Assembly (NCBI GenBank): GCA_010909165.1
Contig: VJWM01000003.1
Span: 62,001 to 126,000 of the forward strand
Length of the DNA: 64,000 bases
From: Anthoceros angustus
Taxonomy: Eukaryota; Streptophyta; Anthocerotopsida; Anthocerotales; Anthocerotaceae
Direction: 5' to 3'
The translations under genes and the position numbers were made by a program. Of the stretch, positions 22,764 through 36,184 are shown one piece after another; within the stretch, counting starts at the first letter, position 1, and the number at the start of each line of letters is the position of its first letter. The notes under the pieces are model-generated. The model was not told where the DNA came from. It made no database searches and saw nothing but the letters and a program-made list of their open reading frames with translations.

Positions 22764-24937
22764 TCATATAGCACTGTTTGTTCCTGGCTCAGGTGCACTA
22801 GTTTCCGACTCCACCCGGTTATCCTTCTGTTTTTTCGAACCCATAGCAAGTATGCGTTCTCTTGTAGCCTCAATTGTCTCATATGCTTTCCTCAAATCGT
22901 TCTCCACATGGGCAACTACTTCCTCCTGACTGACAAAAAATCTTCTCTCCTCAGAGGTGTTGGCGCCTTCCACAGGATCAGCATGAACCTGGACATCCTG
23001 GTTAAGATCAACTCTTCCCCTATGTTCCACATCCACCTGGACCTCCTGCTCTGCATGCTGTCCAAGGCCACCATCATTCCTTGCCCCTTGATCAGCTTGA
23101 GCGCTTTCCTCCTCATCAGTATTAACATTTCCTGCCAGATCCATATGACCGATTCCTCCCGTATCAGTATGACCATGTTCACCCACATCAGTTTGGCCGT
23201 TCTCAACGACAGCAAGGACACCATTGTCCCCAAGGTCATGATGACCGTGTGCTCCCGGATCAGTGTTGCCATTCTCCGCCACATCAGTATCAGCTCTAGG
23301 CTGTTGATCAGCATCAACCATTTCCTCCTGATCCAGCTCAGTTGGCTTGCTGGATTGTTCTACCTCCGATGCCGTGCTGAGCTCTGGAGTGCCGTCATTT
23401 GAATCACTGGCAGGTGGGAACAGAGCCTTTGAAGGTTGGTCTTGTGATTCTGTATCTGCTCTGACCCTAGCAGCACACCCTGTATCTGCAGCATCATGCG
23501 CAGATGGCCCAGTTGACACATCCCCTTCAGATGTCACCCCTTTAGCAGAACTATTGGCACTATTGGTCTTCTCCTTGCCAACATCAGCATCACTCTCCAT
23601 TTTCTGCAAGTTCCGCTTGTGCCTCTTGCCCTGTCTATGCTGCTGGAGCATCTCCGCTGTACTACACTCAAGCTCACAAAGTGTGCACCAGCCTGGTCCT
23701 CCAGGTCCCGGTGCATTCGGAAACTTCCGTTTCTTGTCATTACCATTTGGAACAGATTGCTTGGTAGGTGGGGAGGATTGCTCATTTCGCTTGTTACCAC
23801 GTCCCTTTTTGATGAAAGGTCTCTGCACAATAACAACCAATCGCAATGACAGCAGCCATGAGCACACGTTATAGCTAACCCTTGTACAAGCAAAAAATAC
23901 ACAAATCAAGTGGATTAAAATCACATTGAGCAAAAATAGGGTGAGCATGCTAAGCAGGAGATAAAAAAAGTGAAAGCACAAGGAATAATGCAAGATTGCA
24001 GTACGATGCGCAAAGTATGGAAAAGTTCATGAAGCCATCTCTACTGATATGGACCTAGGGCAACCGGACAACACTCTTCTTTGCTCCCATCGATTGAAAA
24101 CTTAGCTATCATTTCCCAAACTCCCCAAGATTGACACTAAACAGAAACCAAAATGACAGACTAAAATCAACTGACCTCAACCTGCCGAGATTCACGGTGC
24201 CCATCCCAATGTCTATGATTCCAATCACCTTTTAAGTCACGACCCCCACCTCTATCCCTTCCCCATCCCTCTCCGTGATCGCGTCCCTGAGGCCAGCCAT
24301 ACATTGGGCCTGGACCAGAAGAGGATCGTGGGTGAAAGCCTACAGGCACATGAGGGAGGTGAGGGTGCTGGGGTGGACCATGTGCAAACATATGTCCCAA
24401 GAGGCCCTGCTCAGGTCTGGAGGTGATGGCAACCAGAGGTGACCCAGGATGAGGGTGTCCATTTGCCAACATTTCATGACCTAGGAGCGGATTCATCATC
24501 ATGTGCATGTTACCCATGCCGGAGTCATATCCCTGCCGCACAGTTGGTGCACCGAAGCCCATCACTCTTGGTCCTTCTTGAGCAACAAGGGGTGAATGGG
24601 GAGGAAGAACCCCCTGAGGAACAGACGTTGCCCCCTGCAGAGACTCCACTGTGTAAAATCCCTGACCAGAGGACAGAAGCGGAATGGGTTGGGGGAAAGC
24701 TGGACCCAGAGCAGGCATATGCGTCCCTCTCATTGCCGGTCCCTGCAAGATGCCCTGCCGAGCAAGCTCCATGTAAGCATTCAGTTGGTCCAAAGGCGGG
24801 GAAGCTAGGTGCGAGCGCATCATGGCCGGCTGGGTGTGGTTCAGAAACGTCCCTCGAGGCACCTGACCCACTCGATCAACCCCAGCTCGGCCCAGCTGCC
24901 GACGGCCCTGCTGCCGACGATCCATCCTCTTGTTCAT
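22764..24937 (-). CDS. U1-type (matrin) C2H2 zinc-finger protein
   Basis: Two coding exons on the minus strand, 24937-24176 and 23822-22764, give 606 residues. Residues 1-254 are rich in Gly, Pro, Met, His and Arg and begin MNKRMDRRQQGRRQ; this low-complexity part includes GWGRDRGGGRD-type RNA-binding-like sequence. Exon 2 opens with a basic stretch and a single finger, C300-x2-C303-x12-H316-x5-H322, with basic flanks of the U1/matrin type that contacts double-stranded RNA or ribonucleoprotein. Residues about 330-560 are acidic and carry a degenerate repeat rich in Asn, Gly, Thr, Asp and His. The C terminus has a short predicted helix (NDLRKAYETIEATRERI). A nuclear RNA-related role is inferred from the finger type only. 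The partner or target is unknown. Introns upstream of the start cannot be excluded. Confidence 0.75.
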
Positions 24938-26315
24938 ACCCCAAACCCCTTTTCTTCACCTATTCTGTTCTTGACCCTACTTCTTCTGAGCACACAGCTC
25001 TGCTGACAAAGAAGTTCCCTCTGCCACAATTGCTCTGTGGCACTGACCCTCTATACTCTACCAGACCCTACCACTACCTAGTACTCAATTAGATAAGTCC
25101 CTTGTGCCCGTTACCGAGGCGCTAGTTCAGAACCACAGCAGGGAGCTTGTTCCTACACACTACATGGGTTTCCACAAGTGGACACGACACCGCAACTCCA
25201 AAACTACCTTCCCTCTCCTCCTCCTCCTCCTCCAAACCTACGCTTCACTCGTTGCTCAGGCTCCATCCCTGCTCATCGATGAGGAAGGAAACCCTTAACA
25301 CCGAAGAATCTGCAGCACCACAACAAAGCCATGCCGCCATCCACACGTAAGCTCACACGGCAATCACAGCGGCGGCAGAATGCAAAATCTAGGCACATCG
25401 TGCCGAGTGGGCGACTTAGCTCCGTACCGTCCAGTTCGAGCTGCCCTTGTCCGCCTCAGACCGAGCTCCCTCGCACCGGATTGCGCTGGTCGCTTCCGAT
25501 CAACCGCTGACACCTGATCTTCTGAGCTCCAGTAAAATAAGCACTAAAATCCTTCTTCCGGAGAGCCGCCGAAGTTGACAGAACTTGCCAGAGCTGAACC
25601 CTAAAACAACAGGACTCTTTGACAAGTTTGATACGCACAGCACGTTATATACAATGAAATGGAACGCTTGTATGGCATCTACCTAACGGAGGACGGATCA
25701 CCATTCGCCAGTGTGGTTGGCCTACGTATGTATGCTGATGAGGTACGGTGCGGAGTGCGACCCGAGGATGCATAACCAGTGCGGTTGGCCCATGTGTGCT
25801 GATGAGGTATAGTGTGGTGTGCGGCTGACCTGGGTTATTGCTATAACCGCAGCTGCTCTGGACATTTGGAAAAACACGTACAATAGGCGCCCTGGTGGAA
25901 AACCACAGAACAGAGCTAATCCACAAGATCGTACGCAGCGTCGGCGGGATGAACACTCGTCCTTAGTCAAATCGACACACGGTTATCTGCATAGCAAGTG
26001 ACTTGCTGCCTGTCCCCGGAGGTTACAACGCTCACAAGACTATGCCATCTACAAACAAACTTGCCTTAGCAGCCAAAAATCACACAAGGCAAGAAAGGTT
26101 CTGCAGAGAATCATCCAGGCCTACAATCCGGTAGCTCTGCGTGTCAAAACTGTGTGGTTCGCATCCAAAACTGTGATGGAATCCTTTCCAAGGCTTTCAC
26201 ATAGCTCAGACTGCAGCTGAAAGACAGCAACAAAGACATCCTGTCCACCAGCTCCGATCCAGCATGCTCATCCTACTCCAACCGGATCGAAAAGCCTCCG
26301 ATTCCTCCAAAAAGA
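24938..26315. other. Leader/promoter of the zinc-finger gene and spacer
   Basis: No coding exon is recognised. Near 25605 there is a telo-box-like ccctaaaac. Positions about 25708-25830 carry two imperfect copies of a ~66-bp unit with gtggttggcc and gctgatgaggta. The remainder is unique sequence. Confidence 0.4.
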
Positions 26316-26618
26316 CTAGAAGATAATGCGGAATTTCGGAGCCTCCGTTCCACCTGACGGCAGGATCTCCCAGCGGCACGGCTCCAGCTCGTCAGACACC
26401 GGACAGTAGCCTGCCAGAGTGATCCGGTCTTCGCTGCTGCTTGCGGATCCGAACTCGAAAACGCTCGTCTCGCCCGGCATGGCGGCGACAGGCTCCGGCT
26501 TGCCTGGCGCAGGCTCAGGCTGCTGCTGCTGCGGTGGTGGCGCCGCTGCCTTCGCCGCTACTTCCTTCTGCTTCCCCGCGGCCGCGCCATCCTTCTTCCC
26601 GCGCCCGAACAGGCCCAT
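26316..26618 (-). CDS. Small conserved plant protein of unknown function
   Basis: A single exon encodes 100 residues beginning MGLFGRGKKDG. The start is the ATG at 26618; upstream in-frame sequence is not protein-like. The N-terminal half is Ala/Lys/Pro/Gln-rich and probably disordered. The C-terminal half has the compact conserved block VFEFGSASSSEDRITLAGYC, then PVSDELEPCRWEILPSGG, ending FRIIF. I recall this block from uncharacterised green-lineage proteins, but no function is assigned. The MGLF start has a Gly at position 2 followed by basic residues, so N-myristoylation is possible but unproven. The gene is divergent from VHA-B, with about 580 bp between starts. Confidence 0.75.
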   Translation of the reverse strand: MGLFGRGKKDGAAAGKQKEVAAKAAAPPPQQQQPEPAPGKPEPVAAMPGETSVFEFGSASSSEDRITLAGYCPVSDELEPCRWEILPSGGTEAPKFRIIF

Positions 26619-27199
26619 AGCGATGGCGCTCCCGCACGTTCCCCGCCGATCTTTCCCACTCGCCAATCTTCCGCAGGCCAGCAAACCAGAATAATTCGGG
26701 GAATCGGACCTAGATAGGTCTGTTTCGAGACGTAAAATTCGCTTCACGATCGGTGGGGAAAACAAGCCTGCTCTGACAAGCAAAGGTTGGCTTGCAACTC
26801 TGCGGGTGACACGTGCCCCTCTGGCCACGTAGCAAATACAGAGGCAATCAATCAATCGATCAAGTACGAAAATAAGCATTTAACAATTTAAATCTTAAAT
26901 CCGTGAGGTTGCATAAGAGTTTGATAATTTAAACACCTAGTGCAGCAAAATCAAAGCAATGTGCGTCCTACTCACCACAGCACACACCAACCCGTTTCTG
27001 CCTTCTTCCTGTTTTGTGTGTCGCTCGCCTGCAGATCCAGGTTTGCAATCGGCGTGGCCTGAATTTGCGAGCTGCAGCTGCGGATCTGCCGCATTGCTTT
27101 AAAGCGCTGCTGCGGCGGTTTCGTGTGCTGTGTTCGTGCGGATCAGGTGTGGAGAATCGTGGTGTCAGATCTGCGGAGTGAGTTCGGGCGGGGAGAGCT
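26619..27199. promoter_or_regulatory. Divergent intergenic region, small protein / VHA-B
   Basis: About 580 bp separate the two divergent start codons. The centre (26870-26960) is AT-rich with tttaaatcttaaatcc and tttgataatttaaac, which could supply TATA-like elements. The right part is a GC-rich VHA-B leader. Confidence 0.45.
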
Positions 27200-30153
<2,954 letters not shown>

Positions 30154-30493
30154 AAACTCGAATGTGGTGGTGTGTTGTATCATTAGTTGGTCCAATGGAC
30201 AACAAGGTGGTTAAACCTTCCCGTCCAGGATTGGCATAGAAGTACTGTTGAAGTACAGGGCAGTCACCTCAGAGTCTCTCACCCGGAGTCTCTGAAAATG
30301 ATCTGTATGTCTTTTTTGTTTTTGCCTATAACCTCACCTTTCACCTTTTGGGCAGGTCGGTTCAGTCTGTTGATCCTGAGAGCTGGGAGCATGGGATGTT
30401 TTGGCACAGATTTGAGCACTCCTAAAGTATTGTACAATCACTCCTCGGCAACGGAGCTTACTGGTCCACAAATACGTTTCACAGCCTGTATCC

Positions 30494-31314
30494 TCACGGG
30501 AAAAGCTCCACATAGCCAGTCGCAATGGCAAAACCTAGGATACAGAACGGAGGGAGTAGAAACAACAAGGCGACTCCAGCGAAGAAGGGGCCGTCGTTCC
30601 GTTTTGCAACCTCGTTGAGATAGCTCTGTCTCCTTATATTCCTCTTCTGATGAATTGTAAGTGGAGGTGGCTCCAGCTTCTCCGCATTGCTCAAGGGCAC
30701 GGTCAGCTCCGCTTCGTCGTCCGAAGATTCAGACTCGTAGATGCTGGCAAGCTGCTCCGATATAGTTGCAGCTGAAAGACGCATCAAATACCAGTGCCCA
30801 TGTTCCCGTCATGACCTAACTGTGCGATTGTTCGGATTCATCGATATCAAAGATCTTACCTTCATTGCTCTGGCCGGTGAATCGATTTAACATGTCCAGG
30901 TGGGACTTGGCATTCGGCCCTGCCAAACGGAATGCAACGAATTAGGAAGGTGGCGATTCTGATCGGCACGGCGGCAGAGGAAGCAGCTGCTTACACACCA
31001 ATAACAGACGTTCTGTCATCCGCCGCTGTCGCAGGCTTGGAGCCGGATTTGCCCGCCTGTTCGCCTCCAGTTGCAGACCGGACTGGGAATGCAATTCCTC
31101 TCTTACTCCGCAGGCAATTCCTGAACTTGGTCGCCTTGAGGCAAGATAATCTCGAGCCGGCTAATCGTTCACGGGAAGCCGGAGCAAGAGGGTGGGCAGA
31201 GGACCAGCAAGCAGATGGGGCGCAAGATGCCGCTGCAATACAAGTAGCCACAGCCTGGCCTGCAACAGGACAGCCAGAGTTGTGCAGCAAGCCAGCCATG
31301 GAGGGCTGCTGCAT
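30494..31314 (-). CDS. Predicted plastid-targeted small membrane protein
   Basis: Three exons on the minus strand, 31314-30999, 30919-30860 and 30771-30494, join in frame with GT-AG sites to give 217 residues. Residues 1 to about 95 are Ala/Ser/Arg-rich, nearly free of acidic residues, and begin MQQPSMAGLLHNSG, which fits a chloroplast transit peptide. The middle is acidic (YESESSDDEAE). Near the C terminus a basic segment, RNIRRQSYLNEVAKRN, precedes a hydrophobic run FFAGVALLFLLPPFCILGFA that should span a membrane once or as a proline-kinked hairpin. I do not recognise the family. Thylakoid or envelope location is inference from the leader and hydrophobic run. The gene converges on VHA-B, 340 bp away. 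Confidence 0.7.
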
Positions 31315-31698
31315 TCGACGACGACAACGAGAACGATGAGGAAACTACCAATTCGAAACCTGGTGTTAAAACAGTGCGGACAGGAGGACGACATCTGTGG
31401 AGGTGGGAGGCGCCTTCCGATTGCAGCAAACTGGGCCCACTTGTTGTCAGGTGGCTCGTAATTCTGCGTTTGTTTGATTGGTCCTGGTGGGAACATTGAC
31501 AAATTTCACATCGTAGGTGCTCACATTTCCCAGTTCAACTGTACCTACATGCCCTGCAGCCAATAGAAATACGAATAACTTCAACACTAATAATTCTTCT
31601 CTGCAAGTGACTAGGTGGAATAAACAGTTACCTGTCTTTTCTCTCGGCAAGCTACCGCCCAGTCGTTGAAAGTTCATGGCAGGCAGCAAAAACACACA
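31315..31698. other. Short intergenic region with a small spliced frame
   Basis: Between the plastid-protein start and the UVSSA stop. On the minus strand a frame from the ATG at about 31677 (MNFQRLGGSLPREK) meets a donor (gtaactg) and could splice at about 31557 to HVGTVELGNVSTYDVKF. It would give only about 50 residues. It could be the UVSSA 3' untranslated region, an upstream frame of the next gene, or a microprotein gene. I cannot decide. Confidence 0.25.
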
Positions 31699-33803
31699 CT
31701 ACCACTGATTTGCAAAGGCCTCTCTGTAGCTAGCTTCCTGATCTCTGATATTTTGCTCAACCGATGCATCTGTAACTCTGCCATTGAGTAACCTCTTTGC
31801 CAACCTATCCTTGACTGTCGGTTTTTTTCTCAACATGGATGACAATGATGCCTTTGATTTTTTCCTCGTTGGTTCCTGCATCTCAGGTCCCCTGTCTTGG
31901 GACAAATGCTCTTCAAAGCCTTGGGCTGACCGTGAAATTGCAGCAGTCCTCAATACCATGTCGTTGTGCTGTCGATCTTGCCTGGCTTGAGCACTTGCAC
32001 GCTTCTTTTTCTTGAGCTCCTTGGCATCCTGTCCTCTCATATTGGCAACTGCTTGCCTTGCTAGCGATATGCTCGTAGCTGCAGCTTCCTCACATTGGGC
32101 ACCAGCAGTTCCTTCGGTCATTCTGGTCTCAGACTTGCTTGGATCTTGGACTGGCCCTGGCATCACCTTCTTATCCACAATAGGCTCTCCACTGGCATCC
32201 CGTGGTACTATGCGACCATGGAAGGGGCAGGTATGAAGGTCTCGTCTTTGACATAAACCTCCTTTTTTCAGCGGAGCAAGGCATGGCATGATTTCTCTCT
32301 TCTCCGTTTCAAAAACCGACGCTCGGAGACTCAAGTCTGCTACTCTCTCAGCAGGAATACAGACATCGTAGTCAACCTTCCCCCAGTGGCTCTCAAGTAG
32401 GAGTCCCCTCGAGTTCGCAGGAATTGCACTCTGAGCACCCCAGCTGTCGAGATATGAACCCCAAGGTAGAACAGGGGCAGTGCTCAGGAGGTTGTCGTTC
32501 GGTCCTTTCCTTCGCTGCTGCTCCACTGCTTTGCTGCTGCATCCTGCGCTTGAGTGCGCTGACACTGGCACAGCATCTGTCCTTATTGCTCCGGCAGAAG
32601 CAGGCTTCTGCTGTTGGCCATCTCCAGCCTTAACATTATCTGTGACAGATTCCTCTGCTTCCCAGATTACATCACTGAGATAATCTTTTCCATCCTGAAT
32701 GCCAAGTTTCTGACACTTATTCTGAACTGCCTGCACTTTGTTTCGAAGATCAATGACCTCCCTCAGCAAGGCATCGTGAGGTCGTCTGTCTGGAGGGTCC
32801 ACTCGCATCAGGGTTGACAACCACTCCTGAATAGAGGCAACATGCCGGGTCACCATAACCCTGGACAAATCTCGTAGCGTGTCAAATACGGGCTCATTAT
32901 CGGCAGTTTCTCGTGCTTCTTCGACTTCAGCCATAGCAAGCTCGTCCATCCCTGGCTCCACCCGCCTCAAACCCCTGACTCCATATGCCCCAGCCTCCTC
33001 GCCTTCTTCATCTAGATTTTCCAACGCCTTTGCATGCTCGTCCTCATGGACCTGAACCGAAGTCCCCCGCCCCTTGCTCCCAAGAATATCCACACAGTGC
33101 TGAATCTGGTCAAGTGTAGATTGAATCTCCACTCTGAACTCCGGAAAGCCCCTTCGCAGTGCTTCAAACTTGCCTCTCAACAGCTCTTGAGTCCGTTCCT
33201 CTCTCCCCTGCCGCTGTCTCTGGACCTGTGCACTCGGCCCAGCCACAGTGGGAAACTCAATCCTCAAAGTCACACTCAGATACTCATACGCCAACCTTAG
33301 CTGCCTGTAATGCTTCCCAAACATCTCATCCCATCTCTGCAGAAACTCCAAACTCTTGCTCCGCAATTTCGCTGCTTGCTCAGCTGGAGGCGGCAGAGGA
33401 AGCTCAGCTCGGTAGCCTACGGTTAGACGCATGAACTCCTCCAACTCCGGCACAAGCAGAGACCGAAAAAGCTTCGAACGACAAAACAGCTGATCCACAA
33501 CGAGAACCGCAAGGTACCGAACCTGCATCACAAAATCTACACCACAGCTTACCGCTGATCCACAGCATCCAAATCCACCATCATCACATCTGCATCCACA
33601 ACACTGCTCACCTGCGAATGTTTCTTTCTCAGACTGTGCAGCAGCAGATCGAGCGCAATCCGGACATTGGCATCAGACAACCGGACCACGTTCTTAATGG
33701 AGCATATCAGCACGGGGTTCAGCTCCGATTCCACAGACGTAGTAGCGTCGTCGATCAGGCGAGCCAGTCGGTCCCGATCGGAGCTGTCGATCACTCGCAC
33801 CAT
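31699..33803 (-). CDS. UVSSA: UVSSA-like transcription-coupled repair factor
   Basis: UV-stimulated scaffold protein A homologue, which in animals stabilises CSB and recruits TFIIH to stalled RNA polymerase II. Exons on the minus strand: 33803-33612 and 33522-31699, giving 671 residues; human UVSSA has 709. Residues about 1-150 form the VHS/ENTH-like helical domain with YLAVLVVDQLFCRSKLFRSL. Next comes an acidic hinge and the MVTRHVASIQEWLSTLMRVD segment. The DUF2043 metal-binding block is intact at C478, C488, C496 and H499 (CLAPLKKGGLCQRRD, CPFHGRIVPRD). The C-terminal third is Lys/Arg-rich. Plant members are poorly studied, so the repair role is by homology. The gene is divergent from the DUF2470-like gene with 322 bp between starts. 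Confidence 0.85.
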
Positions 33804-34125
33804 CTCCGAACAGTTGTCTTCTGCGAAAATCGAGCCGCGCCAAACCCTATTTCACGTCGCGTCGCGGGTAATATAGGCGAAGGAGCTGGGTTTATCTAAC
33901 CCTCCTGGTTAGGCCTCCCAACCAGAGGTTAAGTTATGGCAGATTTCAGAGGTTGGTTGCTGCAGCAGGATTCCTGTGCTTCTCCGGGGTGCTGTCTTGA
34001 CGCGCCCACCCTGATCGGATGTGGTGGTGTCGGGCCAACCAGGGATGGAGCTGCTCAGTGCGGAGCAGATAATGCGCGAATTTTCGGCATGAGCCGCCCT
34101 GGGCTGGACCTGCGAATTCGCGAGC
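33804..34125. promoter_or_regulatory. Compact divergent promoter, UVSSA / DUF2470-like
   Basis: Only 322 bp lie between two divergent start codons, so the genes likely share a bidirectional promoter. Positions about 33897-33935 contain an imperfect inverted repeat, taaccctcctggttagg against ccaaccagaggtta. A gggtaatatagg block near 33866 may act as a TATA-like element. Confidence 0.5.
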
Positions 34126-35790
34126 ATGGCGGCCCTGGTGTGCTGCAAGCTCTGCCGGTGGGGCTACGGCGGGCCTGTGGTGCAGCTGCCTCGCTCGGGG
34201 GGCTCGTTTCTGGTGTCTGGATCCAAACCCAGCAGGCACAAGGATGCAGGCGCAGCTGGGAGGCTGCTGGGCAAGGTGGTGGGCTGCTTCCCGGAGTCCA
34301 AGCCGGAGAGGGTGTCGTCCTGGGGCTACCACCCGCTGGAGGAGCTGTCGGTGAGCGACGGCGCGGCGGAGTTGACAGAGAAGAGCTCGGAATTGAGCAA
34401 TGCGGAGGTGGCAAGGACTGTGGCAGATGTGAACTGGAACGCCGTGGTGTTCGCGTCTGTCAGCTCTCAGGACAGTGCCATTCTCGGTACGGAGGTGCAT
34501 TATTTGATAGACGAGCATGGGGACCTGTACTTTGAGATGGACGAGGACGATGATCTGCTGCACAACATCGGGGGTTTCGAGTCCCATACTGTGGTGATCG
34601 GGATCGGGAGCATGGAGGAGATGGAGATGATAGGCGTGGTAGGGGGGGAGGATGAGGATGAGGACGAGGAGGAGGAAGAGGAGAGCGAGCTGGAGGATGA
34701 GGAGGGGGAGGAATGGGAGCTGGTCGGGGCTTCGGACATCGAGGATCTGGTGAATGAGTGGGAAGGCTGGGGTTCGGACGATGGAGGGAGCTTGTGGCCT
34801 GCAGGGAGCTTGGAGACGCTGGACTCTGTGCATCCTCTGGAGTTTGGGACCAAGATTGCAGAGGTGGCATGCATGGATCAGAACGCGGCCATGGACAAGC
34901 CTTCCCGGCATCTCACCATCACCGGATCTGTGCGGAGAGTGACCAAGGATGAGGAAGCTTATGTGCAGAGGAAGTGGTTCGACCGGTTCTTTCCCGATCC
35001 CGAGGATTCGGAGAGGGATGAGGAGGAGAGTGCGGGTTCTGAGAGTGAAAGGGACGGGGCTGGAGCTGATGTTGCAGACAGGGTTCGGGAGTCGGAGGTG
35101 CAGAGATCGGGATCAGAGCATGGGGACGGTGAAGCTGAGGCTGTGGATAGGTTGGCTGGGTCAGGGACGGGTGTGGAGGAGGCTGCTCCGTCTGCTGCTG
35201 CTGGTTCTAGTGTGGAGGTGGATGCCAACAGGCTGCCTGACGCGTGGGAGGAAGGATCGCTGTGGCAGAAGTATGGGGACGGGAAGAGTGGCTTGAAGCC
35301 CCGAGGAAGGAGCCCGCAAGGGCCAGATAGCGGGGACAAGAAGAAGCTGCAATTGCTGGAAGGACCTTCCGCTGAGAAGCCAGGGGGACATCGGTCTCGT
35401 GTGTCAGGACAGATGTCGGACACAGAAACGTGCTTCTACAAATTGGAGATGATCCGCATTCACTTAGATTCCAGCTCCGGGGTGCAGCTGGCTGTGGATG
35501 TTGAAGACTTCCGGAGTGCGCAGCCTGATGTGCTTGCGCACGCAGCAGCCATGATCATCCAGCGGGTGAACGGTGGTGGGCAGAAGACACAGCGTGCTCT
35601 CAAGGCTTTGTGTAAGCGAGAGAAAGGGCTGAAAGTGGAAGAAGCCTCACTGGTGGGAGTTGATTGCCTGGGAGTGGATCTTCGAATCCAATCGGGCATT
35701 GAACTCAAAACCTTGCGGTTCCCCTTCCCAAAGCGTGCAACTTCTGAAGAAATGGCTGAAGTTCTCCTCAAGAAGATGCTATTTCCTTGA
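34126..35790 (+). CDS. DUF2470-like plant protein (At3g49140-type)
   Basis: A single exon encodes 554 residues from the ATG at 34126. The N terminus (MAALVCCKLCRWGYGG) is Cys/Gly/Arg-rich and may be a plastid leader. A conserved core reads TEVHYLIDEHGDLYFEMDED, then TVVIGIGSMEEMEMIG. A long acidic tract of Glu and Asp follows (residues about 175-205). Then comes LTITGSVRRVTKDEEAYVQR, a second acidic and Ser-rich linker, and a C-terminal domain with FYKLEMIRIHL, QPDVLAHAAAMIIQR and FPKRATSEEMAEVLLKKMLF. The core and C-terminal blocks match what I recall of a plant family that is often mislabelled as pentatricopeptide protein but carries a split-barrel/DUF2470-type fold. No PPR repeat is present. 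Biochemical role unknown. Confidence 0.75.
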   Translation: MAALVCCKLCRWGYGGPVVQLPRSGGSFLVSGSKPSRHKDAGAAGRLLGKVVGCFPESKPERVSSWGYHPLEELSVSDGAAELTEKSSELSNAEVARTVADVNWNAVVFASVSSQDSAILGTEVHYLIDEHGDLYFEMDEDDDLLHNIGGFESHTVVIGIGSMEEMEMIGVVGGEDEDEDEEEEEESELEDEEGEEWELVGASDIEDLVNEWEGWGSDDGGSLWPAGSLETLDSVHPLEFGTKIAEVACMDQNAAMDKPSRHLTITGSVRRVTKDEEAYVQRKWFDRFFPDPEDSERDEEESAGSESERDGAGADVADRVRESEVQRSGSEHGDGEAEAVDRLAGSGTGVEEAAPSAAAGSSVEVDANRLPDAWEEGSLWQKYGDGKSGLKPRGRSPQGPDSGDKKKLQLLEGPSAEKPGGHRSRVSGQMSDTETCFYKLEMIRIHLDSSSGVQLAVDVEDFRSAQPDVLAHAAAMIIQRVNGGGQKTQRALKALCKREKGLKVEEASLVGVDCLGVDLRIQSGIELKTLRFPFPKRATSEEMAEVLLKKMLFP

Positions 35791-36184
35791 CAGGAAAATC
35801 GCAGGCTGCTTCGTTTTATGCATTGCTTGAAGCTAGCTGCCCCTGAGGTAGCCAGTTATCCGTCTGGCATCATGGCATCTTGTCGGAGTAGCCATCTCCG
35901 CCTCTGTACAATTTCAGAATATTCCCGGTATTCTCACACACACTTCTCTCAGTTGTTTGCCCCTTTCCTTCCACGGAGTTGGCTACAACAAACGTCATCC
36001 TCAGGATCCGTCCAAAGCTTTCATATAGGAGGTACCTGACAGCTAGGCTTTTCCTAACGACCGACATTCAAGCAGCAGGGAATCTCCAGCAGCTTTCGAC
36101 TTTCGCTAACGGCTGGCAGGCTCAGCTCGTAGACTAGACTCCCAAAATTGTGACAAAATGCTGTTATGGCAGTCACATTTGCCT

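Noticed and set aside
22908-23402. 164-codon plus-strand frame opposite the zinc-finger exon 2
   Set aside because: It is an antisense shadow. The opposite strand carries a canonical C2H2 finger and in-phase splice sites.
33946-34911. 321-codon minus-strand frame opposite the DUF2470-like gene
   Set aside because: It is His/Leu/Pro-rich antisense of an acidic, GC-rich exon. The plus-strand frame has conserved family blocks.
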